DNA of 64,000 nucleotides. Origin: Nitrospirae bacterium YQR-1 (GTDB taxonomy: Bacteria > Nitrospirota > Thermodesulfovibrionia > Thermodesulfovibrionales > Magnetobacteriaceae). A program made the position numbers and the translations under genes. The stretch is from the NCBI GenBank assembly GCA_039908095.1, contig JAMOBJ010000003.1:127821-191820 (forward strand), given 5' to 3'. A model generated the notes under the pieces. That model was not told the DNA's origin. It saw only the letters and a list, made by a program, of their open reading frames with translations, and ran no database searches. Each line of letters starts with the position of its first letter. Positions within the stretch are counted from its first letter, which is position 1. Positions 25,869 to 34,246 of this stretch are shown one piece after another.

Positions 25869-25897
25869 TAAGGGGAAGGACTCTGTCCTTCCCCTTA
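25869..25897 (+). terminator. Hairpin after the glycosyltransferase gene
   Basis: A perfect 13-bp stem (TAAGGGGAAGGAC at 25869-25881 with its complement at 25885-25897) and a three-base loop, 30 bases after the stop codon. The sequence resembles the hairpin at 7139-7165. A degenerate repeat arm (AAGTTGCAATCAAAAAAGTAA) lies at 25842-25862. Confidence 0.5.
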
Positions 25898-25917
25898 TAC
25901 CCTTTCCCGCCTAATCA

Positions 25918-26070
25918 TCAGGGGTCTCCCCACTTGTGGGGACTTCCCATAGACCCCCGGTTTCCAAGGTTTATACCAAGTTGCAACATAGTATGACCTC
26001 TCTCCGGCACATAACGGTTAAATATCTCAAGGACTGTTTTAAGCTCCTCTGCTTTTATGTCAAGATTCAT
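25918..26070 (-). pseudogene. Nucleotidyltransferase (MNT-type) N-terminal remnant
   Basis: An open frame of 50 codons. The first 24 or so (M-N-L-D-I-K-A-E-E-L-K then V-L-E-I-F-N-R-Y-V-P-E) look like the N-terminus of small MNT-type nucleotidyltransferases, which continue into a G-S-R and D-x-D active site. Here the frame instead runs at codon 28 into repeat arm TACCAAGTTGCAAC (25974-25987, read on the minus strand) and then repeat sequence to a TGA. The catalytic region is gone. The ATG overlaps the end of the upstream small gene by 11 bases, as expected for an original operon. Confidence 0.5.
25974..25987. repeat. Dispersed repeat arm, copy 5
   Basis: TACCAAGTTGCAAC matches the terminal arm of the family for 12 bases, then diverges. 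It lies at the break point of the nucleotidyltransferase remnant. A second degenerate arm is at 25842-25862. Confidence 0.55.
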
Positions 26071-26221
26071 CTGAGCCGTCTCCTTTTAACCTGTAGATGA
26101 GTTCCTCAAGTTTTCTCTTAAGTGTCTCATCACGGCGTGCGCCTTCTTCAAACCTCTCCTGTAGTTCTTTAATAAGGCCGGTGATTTGCTTCTCTTGTGT
26201 TGATTTGTCCTGTTGCTTCAT
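26060..26221 (-). CDS. Small coiled-coil protein
   Basis: A protein of 53 residues if started at the ATG 26221; an upstream in-frame alternative at 26254 gives 64. It is highly charged and helical with heptad-like spacing (I-x-x-L-I-x-x-L-x-x-R-F then L-K-R-K-L-E-E-L-I-Y-R-L). It overlaps the nucleotidyltransferase remnant. The function is unknown; its position suggests it was the partner or leader of that gene. Confidence 0.4.
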   Translation of the reverse strand: MKQQDKSTQEKQITGLIKELQERFEEGARRDETLKRKLEELIYRLKGDGSDES

Positions 26222-26235
26222 AACGGCTCTGCTGC

Positions 26236-26394
26236 TTACCTTTTTGCAAAACACATAAAAATTTGGAATTGCTCCTGATAGAGTATCTCCGGTCTGCGCA
26301 GGCCGCAGTCTGTACCCATTTTTAGCAATGCAGACATTGCTTCAGGAAAATCTGGGGTGGTGCCGCAGGCTTTTGAGTTTCCGGTATTATCCAT
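26236..26394 (-). CDS. Small hypothetical protein
   Basis: A 52-residue frame beginning M-D-N-T-G-N-S-K-A-C-G and ending F-M-C-F-A-K-R. It ends 15 bases before the next small gene on the same strand. I do not recognise it and see no clear ribosome-binding site. It could be a remnant. Confidence 0.25.
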   Translation of the reverse strand: MDNTGNSKACGTTPDFPEAMSALLKMGTDCGLRRPEILYQEQFQIFMCFAKR

Positions 26395-26411
26395 ATATTA
26401 TTATACACATT

Positions 26412-27110
26412 TTATATCAATAGTGGCTGCCGCTGCGACCACAAAAACAGCTTACCAGCTATGAAATCTGTGACGGCTTTATGTTCCTCCGCTCCTTTTC
26501 CCCTTATAACCATAGGCTCACCAAAGGCAAAATAAGCCTTTTTATCCGGGTCTATTTTGCCGTAGTCTTTAAGGTACTTGCCGCTTCCCCATGCATCGGT
26601 TTTAAGAGCTACCGGTATTACCGGAACATTTGCCCTCTGAGCCAGCTTTACCCCGATTGTGTTAAAAGCCTTAATATCAAAATGCACTGACCGCGTGCTT
26701 TGAGGAAACACAACGACAGAGCGCCCCGCAGCAAGTGCCTCCATGCCGCCCTTTAGCACCGCCAACAAATCATCTTTAGGGTTTTCTCTTCCCACAGCTA
26801 TCGCCCTTATTCCAAACATTATTCGCTTAAACACCGGATATCTCAAAAGGCTCTCCTTTACCACATAAGTTAACTCCTTGTAAGGACAGATAAACATAGA
26901 GAGCATAAAAGTCTCCATCACACTCATATGGTTGGAAATAAAAAGACACGGGCCGTCAACTTTATTTATGTTATCAATCCCCGTAACATCAAAAACCACC
27001 CCTACTTTTTCAAGCTCATGTACAATGCCGATTCCGCTTTTATAAAAATTCTTTCTGTCATAAATCCCCAGCATCGCCTCCCAACTGGCCTGATACACAG
27101 TGCGTGCCAT
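26412..27110 (-). CDS. PlsC-family 1-acylglycerol-3-phosphate acyltransferase
   Basis: An acyltransferase of about 232 residues from the ATG at 27110; the frame is open to a TTG at 27218, giving 268. Family motifs are visible: N-H-M-S-V-M-E (block I, H-x4-[DE] form), a basic F-G-I-R-A-I-A-V-G-R segment (block II), F-P-Q-S-T-R-S (block III) and V-P-V-I-P-V-A-L (block IV). It acylates lysophosphatidic acid or a related glycerolipid at the membrane. Neither candidate start has a clear ribosome-binding site. It follows tyrS closely and may be co-transcribed with it. Confidence 0.78.
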   Translation of the reverse strand: MARTVYQASWEAMLGIYDRKNFYKSGIGIVHELEKVGVVFDVTGIDNINKVDGPCLFISNHMSVMETFMLSMFICPYKELTYVVKESLLRYPVFKRIMFGIRAIAVGRENPKDDLLAVLKGGMEALAAGRSVVVFPQSTRSVHFDIKAFNTIGVKLAQRANVPVIPVALKTDAWGSGKYLKDYGKIDPDKKAYFAFGEPMVIRGKGAEEHKAVTDFIAGKLFLWSQRQPLLI

Positions 27111-27220
27111 GTTTGGGTAAAAAAACAAGGATGGAAAAGTGGTTTTACCAGGATTTTCGGTTTTATAAATACCGTTTTCAAACGGTAAAAAGTCTATTTG
27201 TGCCGTTGAAAGAAACAATT

Positions 27221-28429
27221 TCAGCTAATAACAATTTTAAGAAATTTTCTTTTACCGGCGCTTATAATGTACCGGCCATGAGATAGTTTTTCGTTAGTGT
27301 CTGTAACAACCCTGCCGTCTATTTTAACACCTCCCTGTTTGATTACTCTCATGGCTTCACTGGTACTTGCCGCCATGCCGTTGTCTTTAAGGATTTTACA
27401 AATCCAAACCGCCTCAGGCGATGTGATGACAACCTCAGGAATATCCGCCGGTATCTCTTTAGCCTTAAACACCCGGTCAAAGTCTTCTTTTGCCCTCAGC
27501 GCCTCTTCCTTTCCGTGGTAACGCTCCACTATTTCCATGGCAAGGGCTTCCTTGGCGGCTTTGGGGTGAAGTGTGCCCCCCTGCAGCGCATCCTTAAGAG
27601 ATGCAAGCTCTGCAACACTGATGTGGCTTAAGAGCGCATAGTACTTAAGCATAAGTTCATCTGTAATGGAGAGGATTTTGCCGAAAATCTCCTTAGGCGG
27701 CTCACTTATGCCGATATAATTGCCAAGGCTTTTGGACATCTTGTTAACTCCGTCAAGGCCCTCAAGCAGTGGCAGCATGATTACAGTCTGTTCCTTCTGC
27801 CCATATGAGCGCTGAAGCTCCCGTCCCATAAGGAGATTGAATCTCTGGTCTGTACCCCCAAGTTCTATGTCGGATTTCAAATGCACCGAATCATATCCCT
27901 GAAACAGTGGATAGTAAAACTCCAGCAAGGTAATCGGGCTGTGGCTTTCAAAGCGTTTTTTGAAATCATCCCGTTCAAGCATCCTGGCCACTGTCTGCAT
28001 AGCACCAAGGCGGGCAATGCCGATTGCATCCATCTGTGAAAACCACCCGCTGTTAAACACCACTTTTGTTTTTCCCGGGTCAAGTATCTTAAAAATCTGC
28101 TCTTTATACGTCTGAGCGTTTACCATGACGTCTTCTTTGGAAAGGGGTTTTCTCAGTTCATTCTTACCGCTTGGATCGCCTATCATTCCGGTAAAGTCCC
28201 CGATAAGAAATATGACCTCATGGCCAAGCTCCTGAAACTGCCTCATCTTTTCCATTAGCACCGTGTGTCCAAGATGAATATCCGGCGCTGTGGGGTCAAA
28301 CCCGGCTTTTACTCTTAAGGACACTCCGGTTTCATAAGACCTCCTGAGTTTTCCAATAAGCCCATCCTCCGGTATTATCTCTGAAACTCCCCTGCTGAGT
28401 TCCTCTAATTGAGCCTCCGGCGCTAACAT
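27221..28429 (-). CDS. tyrS: Tyrosyl-tRNA synthetase
   Basis: A 402-residue protein starting at ATG 28429. It charges tRNA-Tyr. The class I HIGH motif is present as H-L-G-H in [11 protein letters not shown], the KMSKS motif as K-M-S-K-S-L-G-N, and the tyrosine-pocket segment as [10 protein letters not shown]-terminal S4-type RNA-binding domain occupies about the last 70 residues ([11 protein letters not shown]). Length and motif forms fit the second bacterial TyrS type (about 400 residues). Confidence 0.94.
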   Translation of the reverse strand: MLAPEAQLEELSRGVSEIIPEDGLIGKLRRSYETGVSLRVKAGFDPTAPDIHLGHTVLMEKMRQFQELGHEVIFLIGDFTGMIGDPSGKNELRKPLSKEDVMVNAQTYKEQIFKILDPGKTKVVFNSGWFSQMDAIGIARLGAMQTVARMLERDDFKKRFESHSPITLLEFYYPLFQGYDSVHLKSDIELGGTDQRFNLLMGRELQRSYGQKEQTVIMLPLLEGLDGVNKMSKSLGNYIGISEPPKEIFGKILSITDELMLKYYALLSHISVAELASLKDALQGGTLHPKAAKEALAMEIVERYHGKEEALRAKEDFDRVFKAKEIPADIPEVVITSPEAVWICKILKDNGMAASTSEAMRVIKQGGVKIDGRVVTDTNEKLSHGRYIISAGKRKFLKIVIS

Positions 28430-28457
28430 ATACCTGTATAATAACAATTAAAGCCCC

Positions 28458-28487
28458 TTGCGTCAACTATAGGAAGGGAGTTATATT
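28458..28487 (+). promoter_or_regulatory. Candidate promoter of the small ferredoxin gene
   Basis: TTGCGT at 28458-28463 and TATATT at 28482-28487 are spaced 18 bases, with the ATG only 9 bases beyond the -10 box. If used, the transcript would be leaderless or nearly so; no Shine-Dalgarno fits in the gap. Confidence 0.35.
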
Positions 28488-28496
28488 GTAGAGTTT

Positions 28497-28691
28497 ATGA
28501 AAAGATCCAAATACACGGTAACGATAAATTATGAGGACTGTGACGGCTGCGGCAAGTGTGCCGCCGTATGTCCAAAGGTTGTCTTTAAGATGGAAAACGG
28601 CAAACCTGCGTTATTTGATGCAGGTAACTGTGCCGGGTGTGCCAGTTGTGAAGCAGTATGCCCGCATGAATGCATCAGGGTTGCACAGTAG
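28497..28691 (+). CDS. 2[4Fe-4S] ferredoxin
   Basis: A 64-residue bacterial-type ferredoxin with two complete cluster motifs: C-D-G-C-G-K-C-A-A-V-C-P and C-A-G-C-A-S-C-E-A-V-C-P. It is a soluble low-potential electron carrier. The gene stands alone, divergent from tyrS, and its last 17 bases overlap the convergent membrane-protein gene. Confidence 0.9.
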   Translation: MKRSKYTVTINYEDCDGCGKCAAVCPKVVFKMENGKPALFDAGNCAGCASCEAVCPHECIRVAQ

Positions 28692-29613
28692 AGTAAGCCT
28701 CCTCCTCCTTCACTCTTGCTTTAAATGTCAGGTAAAAGAACAGTCCCGGAAGGCTTGATATTATCACAGAGATAAAATATGCAAAAGATACGGCTATAGC
28801 CTCATCATGAGGTACACCGATGATTTTAAAAAGATAAATAAAAGCCCCTTCCCTTAAACCTATACCGGATATTGATATGGGTACAGCGGTTATGACTATT
28901 ATTATTGGCACAAATATTATTAAATTTGCAAAACTGACATTCACATTAAGACTCAGACATATAAGGTAAATGACATAAATGCAGACAAACTGCGCACCGA
29001 GTGATATGAGAAAAGATTTTACAAGTATTTTCTTTTTGCTGATATAAAGACTGAAATATTCGTGCAGCCTGTTAACAAATGAGAATCTATTACCGAGTTT
29101 AAAACCGAAGACAACTGCACTTCCAACAAAAAATGAAATCACTGCAACTGGTATAAAAAACACAATAACCGTGTCTTTAAGCTTATTGAAACCTATAAGA
29201 AAGGCGGCAAAACCCAGAATTACGATTGTGGTAAAACCCATATATCTGTCTATAAAAATTGAACCGGCTGACTTTACACCGTCTTTGATGCGTTTATAAA
29301 CATAATACAATCTGACGGCGTCTCCCCCTGTGGTCCCCGGCAACAGAATGTTAAAAAACAGCCCTATCATGTACAAAGCAAACAGAAGCTTAACAGAAAT
29401 TTCCTCACCGAGAAACAGCTTCCACCTGAAAGAAGCAATAAGTGTAGGCAGAAGACTAAGCAGGCAGGCAAGAAAATAGTAGAGCACATTAATATTCTTA
29501 AAAAGTACTGCAACCTCCCTGAGACCGGCTTTTTTTAGAAGATACCAGAGCAAACCACCGCTGATTAATACTTTCAACAAAACTAAAAGAATTTTCTTTG
29601 TCTTTGGCGTCAA
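28675..29613 (-). CDS. UPF0104/AglD-type flippase-like membrane protein
   Basis: A 312-residue protein with about eight membrane segments, fitting the lysylphosphatidylglycerol-synthase transmembrane family (PF03706). Landmarks are L-L-P-G-T-T-G-G-D-A-V-R (about residue 91-102) and I-S-I-S-G-I-G-L-R-E-G-A. Members act in lipid or glycolipid handling at the membrane. The frame starts at TTG 29613; TATAAT lies on this strand at 29634-29639. It overlaps the ferredoxin gene tail-to-tail. Confidence 0.82.
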   Translation of the reverse strand: MTPKTKKILLVLLKVLISGGLLWYLLKKAGLREVAVLFKNINVLYYFLACLLSLLPTLIASFRWKLFLGEEISVKLLFALYMIGLFFNILLPGTTGGDAVRLYYVYKRIKDGVKSAGSIFIDRYMGFTTIVILGFAAFLIGFNKLKDTVIVFFIPVAVISFFVGSAVVFGFKLGNRFSFVNRLHEYFSLYISKKKILVKSFLISLGAQFVCIYVIYLICLSLNVNVSFANLIIFVPIIIVITAVPISISGIGLREGAFIYLFKIIGVPHDEAIAVSFAYFISVIISSLPGLFFYLTFKARVKEEEAYSTVQP

Positions 29614-29723
29614 TTAATTTTTGCCTTTAATTTATTATAGAGCTTCCTCATCGTTATAGCTGCCTGTCAATGTAGTATATAGAAACATGAATTTTAAGTC
29701 AATCGTGCCGCTGCGCATTTGAA

Positions 29724-32060
29724 CTAGTCGAATTTGAATCTACCCTCTGTAAGCAAAGAGACAGCTGCATCAACAACATCAGGGTCAAAGAGAGTTCCCC
29801 TGGCTTTTTTTATCTCGGCGATGGCTCTTTCAATGCCAAGCCCGGGCCTGTAAGGCCTGTGAAAAGATATGGCTTCTATAACATCGGCAACGCAAATTAT
29901 CCTGGCCTCCAACAATATCTCATTACCTTTGATACCCAGCGGATAGCCGCTTCCATCCCATTTCTCATGGTGCTCAAGCACTATGCGTGCCACAGGCCAC
30001 GGAAACTCTATTGTTTTTAAAATGTCAAAACCCACTTCCGGGTGCATTTTTATCAAATCAAATTCTATATCACTGAGTTTTCCGGGTCTGCTCAGAATCT
30101 CCGCCGGTACATAAATTTTCCCTATATCATGTATAGTACCGGCCATCCTTATGGCATCTATCGTATCCTCCGATAGTTTCATCTCCGTGGCTATTGCTCT
30201 GGCAAGGTCTGCCACCCGCCTCTGATGCCCCGCCGTGTAAGGGTCCCTTACCTCCACAGTCATAGCTATAGTCTGGATTATCCCGCCTATCACTTTTCTT
30301 AGCTTTTCAACACTTTTGTGGAGCTCCGCCTGGGCACTTTTTCTTCTGCTTATATCTCTTAATATGCCGGTAAAAAAAGTTTCTTTATAGTTTTTCCACA
30401 TAGCAAGTGACAGCTCTACAGGGAATTCCTCCCCTTTGATGTTTATCGCCGTCAGCTCAAAAGTTTTGCCTATAACCGACGACAAACCTGTTGTTATTAC
30501 CCGCTTGATTCCATCGTTGTGTCTGTGTCTGAACCTTTCCGGAATTACAAAATCAAGAGTCTTGCCCACTACATCGCCAGGTTTGTAACCGAAGGTTTTC
30601 TCGGCTCCGTCATTCCAAAATAAAATAACACCGTTACTGTCAATTGTTATTATAGCATCCTGGGTTGACTGCACTATGGAGCGCAGAAATTCCTTCTGCT
30701 CCCTTAAAAACTCCTCTGCATTTTTGCGCTCTATCACGTTAGCTATTGTATTTGCCACCGTTGCAAGGAATTCTTCCTCATCTGTATCCCTCTTATGATT
30801 ATGCCCTATAAAGAGATTTAGAACCCCCAGCAGCTTTTGCCCTGATATGATTGGAACACAGTAGTGGCCGTGTGGCTGCATAGATTCAAAGGTTATATCA
30901 TGACGTTCATCTATATCAGGGGCATATATGGCCTCCCTGCTTTGGGCTACCCTGCCGCAAATACATCTGTTATAGGGCAGTTCATTGCAGAGATTTAACA
31001 CCGGCTCAGATAATCCCCTCTGTGCTTTCATTCTGAGTTTTTTACTTGTCTCGTCAGCTAAAAACACACAGCCCTTTGATTCAAGCGCAAGTTTAGGGAT
31101 TTTAAATATAAAATCCAGAATTCGCTCCAACTGCTCCTGCAAAGCTATAGGCTCAAGGGAGATTTGAAGTATTAAATCCACCACTGATTGCATTTGAGAG
31201 TTTAAAACTATTTTTTGCTCTGTCTCCAGAAGTGATGTTATGTCCTCTATGACCTCCAGATAGTGGGTTGCTTCACCGTCTGCGTCCAGCTTAGGGATGA
31301 TTGTCACCTTCAGATGCTTTTCCCCAAATAACCTTTCCACCACAGATGGGCTTTTTGTTAAGAGACAGTGGGGTTTTCTGCAAAAACTACACACCTCAGG
31401 CTCTTTGTCCTTGCTTTGGCCGTCAACTTTCTCTCCTAAAACTTCATAACACCGCTTTGCTGTCAGCTCCGCTTTTGTTTTGCCGGTTAACTTCTCGATA
31501 AAGCCATTGACCTTCAGTACCGTCATATCCTTGCCGATATAAAGAATGCCAATGGGGATAGTATCAAAAAACATTTGTAAATCACTGCAATCTCTTAAAA
31601 TATGAGAGGAATCATAGTGTTCATCGCCTAAAAAAAACACAGGCACTTTATTTATGCCGTTTTTACTGATAAGTGATATGTTCATTGCGTCTCTTAGAAC
31701 ACTTTTAAATTTTATTACATTTACAGGTTTTCCGATAAAAGAAAAAACTGCTCCTTTGGTACAATCATCCAGTTTTTTCCCTCCGCGTTTATCCTCCGAC
31801 AGGACTATTATAAGCGGTGCGGCACTACGCATACCATCAGAGGATGATGTTGTAAGGTTTTCTATCAGCTCTCCTGCATCAAGCCCGGCACTGTCAACAT
31901 CAATAATCACCGCCGACGGAGTTTTACTAAAAAAAACGTCTAACGCTTCCCTGCCCCCTTTAGCTACAAGTGCTTCAATACCCTCTTCTGCTAATGTTGA
32001 AACAAGGGACTGAATAAGGGGCTCATCGCTCTCAACAATTAGGCAGGTTCTATAAGTCAT
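29724..32060 (-). CDS. REC-PAS-GAF-PAS-HD-GYP phosphodiesterase
   Basis: A 778-residue protein. A degenerate-looking receiver is at the N-terminus (about 1-130), then PAS with C-S-F-C and H-C motifs (about 165-275), GAF (about 290-450) and PAS (about 460-580). The HD-GYP domain (about 590-778) contains H-D-I-G-K and H-H-E-K-W-D-G-S-G-Y-P, the metal-binding and GYP motifs for c-di-GMP hydrolysis to pGpG/GMP. The GAF shares C-[IL]-C-G, R-H-D-I-T-F and H-G-H-x-C-V-P-I with the kinase at 3142-5235, so both may sense the same ligand or cofactor. GAGGG precedes the ATG. Confidence 0.9.
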   Translation of the reverse strand: MTYRTCLIVESDEPLIQSLVSTLAEEGIEALVAKGGREALDVFFSKTPSAVIIDVDSAGLDAGELIENLTTSSSDGMRSAAPLIIVLSEDKRGGKKLDDCTKGAVFSFIGKPVNVIKFKSVLRDAMNISLISKNGINKVPVFFLGDEHYDSSHILRDCSDLQMFFDTIPIGILYIGKDMTVLKVNGFIEKLTGKTKAELTAKRCYEVLGEKVDGQSKDKEPEVCSFCRKPHCLLTKSPSVVERLFGEKHLKVTIIPKLDADGEATHYLEVIEDITSLLETEQKIVLNSQMQSVVDLILQISLEPIALQEQLERILDFIFKIPKLALESKGCVFLADETSKKLRMKAQRGLSEPVLNLCNELPYNRCICGRVAQSREAIYAPDIDERHDITFESMQPHGHYCVPIISGQKLLGVLNLFIGHNHKRDTDEEEFLATVANTIANVIERKNAEEFLREQKEFLRSIVQSTQDAIITIDSNGVILFWNDGAEKTFGYKPGDVVGKTLDFVIPERFRHRHNDGIKRVITTGLSSVIGKTFELTAINIKGEEFPVELSLAMWKNYKETFFTGILRDISRRKSAQAELHKSVEKLRKVIGGIIQTIAMTVEVRDPYTAGHQRRVADLARAIATEMKLSEDTIDAIRMAGTIHDIGKIYVPAEILSRPGKLSDIEFDLIKMHPEVGFDILKTIEFPWPVARIVLEHHEKWDGSGYPLGIKGNEILLEARIICVADVIEAISFHRPYRPGLGIERAIAEIKKARGTLFDPDVVDAAVSLLTEGRFKFD

Positions 32061-32301
32061 AAGTCAACCCTCAAGGGAAAACGCTAAAAACCCCTCTTTT
32101 GTTTAATCACAAATATATCTCCATTTATTAGTAATAGTAACAAAATTATGATATTTCTTACAAGAATTTTTTTAAATAAAAACATTCTGATTGACAACAC
32201 TAAAAAAAAAGTGTTACTTTTGTATTGAAGGTTGTAAGAGTTGCATGACAATAGAAACATGTTGGCAGTAAGGGTATCTGGCCAGCAGGGGGGTCTATAA
32301 G

Positions 32302-33201
32302 ATGTCGGAAGAACAGACTTTAGATGAATCATTAGATACAAGAAATAATGGCGGTTCTGAGCAGGGTAATACTAAAGTTACAACACAAGTGGCAGCAAAA
32401 AAGCAAAAAAACGGGAAAAAGCTGGTAAATGAGGAAAACCCGGAAATCAGTGAAGAACCCATAATGGAGGAGCCGCTCAATGCCTGCAATGAGCCGCTGA
32501 ATACCTGTGGATATCCCAAAAACAGTGAGGAGCAGAAAGCCGGTGACAGCCAAAAAGCCGGTAAGAAACTAAACTGTTGGGAATTTCACAATTGTGGAAG
32601 GCAGCCCGGTGGAGTAAATGAAGAGAAATGGGGGCTCTGTCCTGTGACAACGGCAACATCATTTAACGGCCTTCACGGGGGAACAAACGCAGGCAGAGCG
32701 TGTTGGGCGGTTCTGCCCTCTATTGGTGACAAAAAAGAATCCTATGCCGCTAAGATAAGAAGGTGCACTAAGTGCGAATTTCATCAACTGGTAATAAGGG
32801 AAGAGGAAAAATACCATAGTGCCGTTAAGCATCTGAAAAAGTACAAAGAAGAGGTAAAGACAAAAGCATTTAAAGAACCAGGCTTTGTCAAACACATATA
32901 CGAAAAGAGTAAACACACGGCCTTTGAGGATGATAACGAGGTAGAGTCAATCATCATCTCACTGTTGATAGGATGGGTTAGTCTCTGTCCGTCTGTCAGT
33001 ATGCTTGAGGGCAGCAAGAGGCTCTGCAAAGAGGACCTTGTTGATGAACTTATGATTATTGATGCCATAGCGGACCATCCAAGAAGCAGAGCAGTAAAGG
33101 TAGTTGCTAAGACCATGTTTAAAGCTCTCAGAAAGCAGATTGGTAACTATTTCGACCCTCTTATAGAAAAAGCAAAACTCAAAGATGATAAAGATAAGTA
33201 A
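32302..33201 (+). CDS. Two-CW-domain protein
   Basis: A 299-residue protein. About 90 N-terminal residues are acidic and low-complexity. The next 80 contain the cysteine/tryptophan module N-C-W-E-F-x-N-C-G-R, C-P-V-T-T, G-R-A-C-W and R-C-T-K-C-E-F, typical of two-CW proteins found near signalling genes. The C-terminal 100 residues are helical, and I do not recognise them. G-rich AGGGGGG precedes the ATG. Upstream, TTGACA at 32191-32196 overlaps an AACACT-N9-AGTGTT inverted repeat that may be an operator. Confidence 0.78.
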   Translation: MSEEQTLDESLDTRNNGGSEQGNTKVTTQVAAKKQKNGKKLVNEENPEISEEPIMEEPLNACNEPLNTCGYPKNSEEQKAGDSQKAGKKLNCWEFHNCGRQPGGVNEEKWGLCPVTTATSFNGLHGGTNAGRACWAVLPSIGDKKESYAAKIRRCTKCEFHQLVIREEEKYHSAVKHLKKYKEEVKTKAFKEPGFVKHIYEKSKHTAFEDDNEVESIIISLLIGWVSLCPSVSMLEGSKRLCKEDLVDELMIIDAIADHPRSRAVKVVAKTMFKALRKQIGNYFDPLIEKAKLKDDKDK

Positions 33202-33210
33202 TACCTGAGG

Positions 33211-33289
33211 CGCTGACTCCGTTACGACAATGGAGCCGGGCAGGACAGTCTCTGCGCAGCTAAGAGGGGTGAGAGTACTGTTGTCAGCG
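33211..33289. other. Structured convergent intergenic segment
   Basis: CGCTGAC at 33211-33217 pairs with GTCAGCG at 33283-33289, enclosing an inner CTCC...GGAG stem and other short pairs. It lies between the two-CW gene and the convergent PilZ gene and overlaps the latter's stop codon. It may serve as a shared terminator; a small RNA is possible but unsupported. Confidence 0.3.
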
Positions 33290-33973
33290 GATAGAATGTC
33301 TGATGAACTCGACTATTGCTTGAGCGGCTTTCTCAGGCAAGCGGTTAAATAAGATTCCCAGCTCATAAATATCAGAGTTTTTTACACAATGTTTAACTGC
33401 ACAGCGCAGTAAAAAATCGTCATCGTAGCCGGGTAGTTTCAATTTTAGCTCCAGTGTTTCACATGTGGAAAGTATTTTTATATCAAAGATGTTTGACGCC
33501 CGTACCACGCTCTTGCAGCCAGCTGTGCTTATATCAACAACTGTAGAGTCAATCACATTGTAATCAGCTCTTATTTTTGCAGGCAAAAGACACTCCACTC
33601 GCTTAGTTGACCTTAAATTGTGCTTCTCTAAGGTTTCAGGATATTTTAAGAAAAACAGTTTTTTTGAAATTACCACTGTTGTCATAACTTCGGTGCTAAA
33701 ACCATACAAAGCACCTTCATAAAAGTACCTGACTATTAACTTCGTTCCTTTTGCAAGTTTTGCCTCAAAAACATCCCCATTACCTATAATCAATGGCCTT
33801 ATCAGTAAAAAATTTCCTTTATCCATACCCAGAGTAAATGCCTTATAACGATCCGGTTGCCCCTCTGCCTGAATTTCGATTTGTGCTCCCAACTCTAACT
33901 GTAACACAACCTCTTTTTTAGCAGCACTCGTATCTTTTATTGACGTTTCATTTTCTGCGGAGTAATTGGCCAT
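33284..33973 (-). CDS. PilZ-domain c-di-GMP receptor
   Basis: A 229-residue protein with an N-terminal YcgR-like flagellar-brake domain and a C-terminal PilZ domain. The c-di-GMP motif R-x3-R appears as R-S-T-K-R in L-R-S-T-K-R-V-E, and the second motif D-x-S-x-x-G as V-V-D-I-S-T-A-G. It would bind c-di-GMP and control motility or surface processes. Neighbouring HD-GYP genes on both sides supply the turnover enzymes. Confidence 0.85.
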   Translation of the reverse strand: MANYSAENETSIKDTSAAKKEVVLQLELGAQIEIQAEGQPDRYKAFTLGMDKGNFLLIRPLIIGNGDVFEAKLAKGTKLIVRYFYEGALYGFSTEVMTTVVISKKLFFLKYPETLEKHNLRSTKRVECLLPAKIRADYNVIDSTVVDISTAGCKSVVRASNIFDIKILSTCETLELKLKLPGYDDDFLLRCAVKHCVKNSDIYELGILFNRLPEKAAQAIVEFIRHSIR

Positions 33974-34246
33974 CCCCTGTCTCCTCTGTCCGGAATAATT
34001 TCTTAAATAATTCCAAGCGGTAATTATCTTTACAGCAAATAAGCTGTATTTATAACTATCATATTTCTATGATACCGCAAGTACCACTAAAAAAACACAC
34101 CTAACCGGGTAGAAATTTTTAGTATGTTTAAAATTGATTTTCTAAATGAGCACAATTAATTTATAATAAGCACGCTATCTTATCGGTGTGCTGTGGGGGC
34201 GGGATGTTGTACGATATTTTAATATATGGATTTGCGGGAGAGTCGG

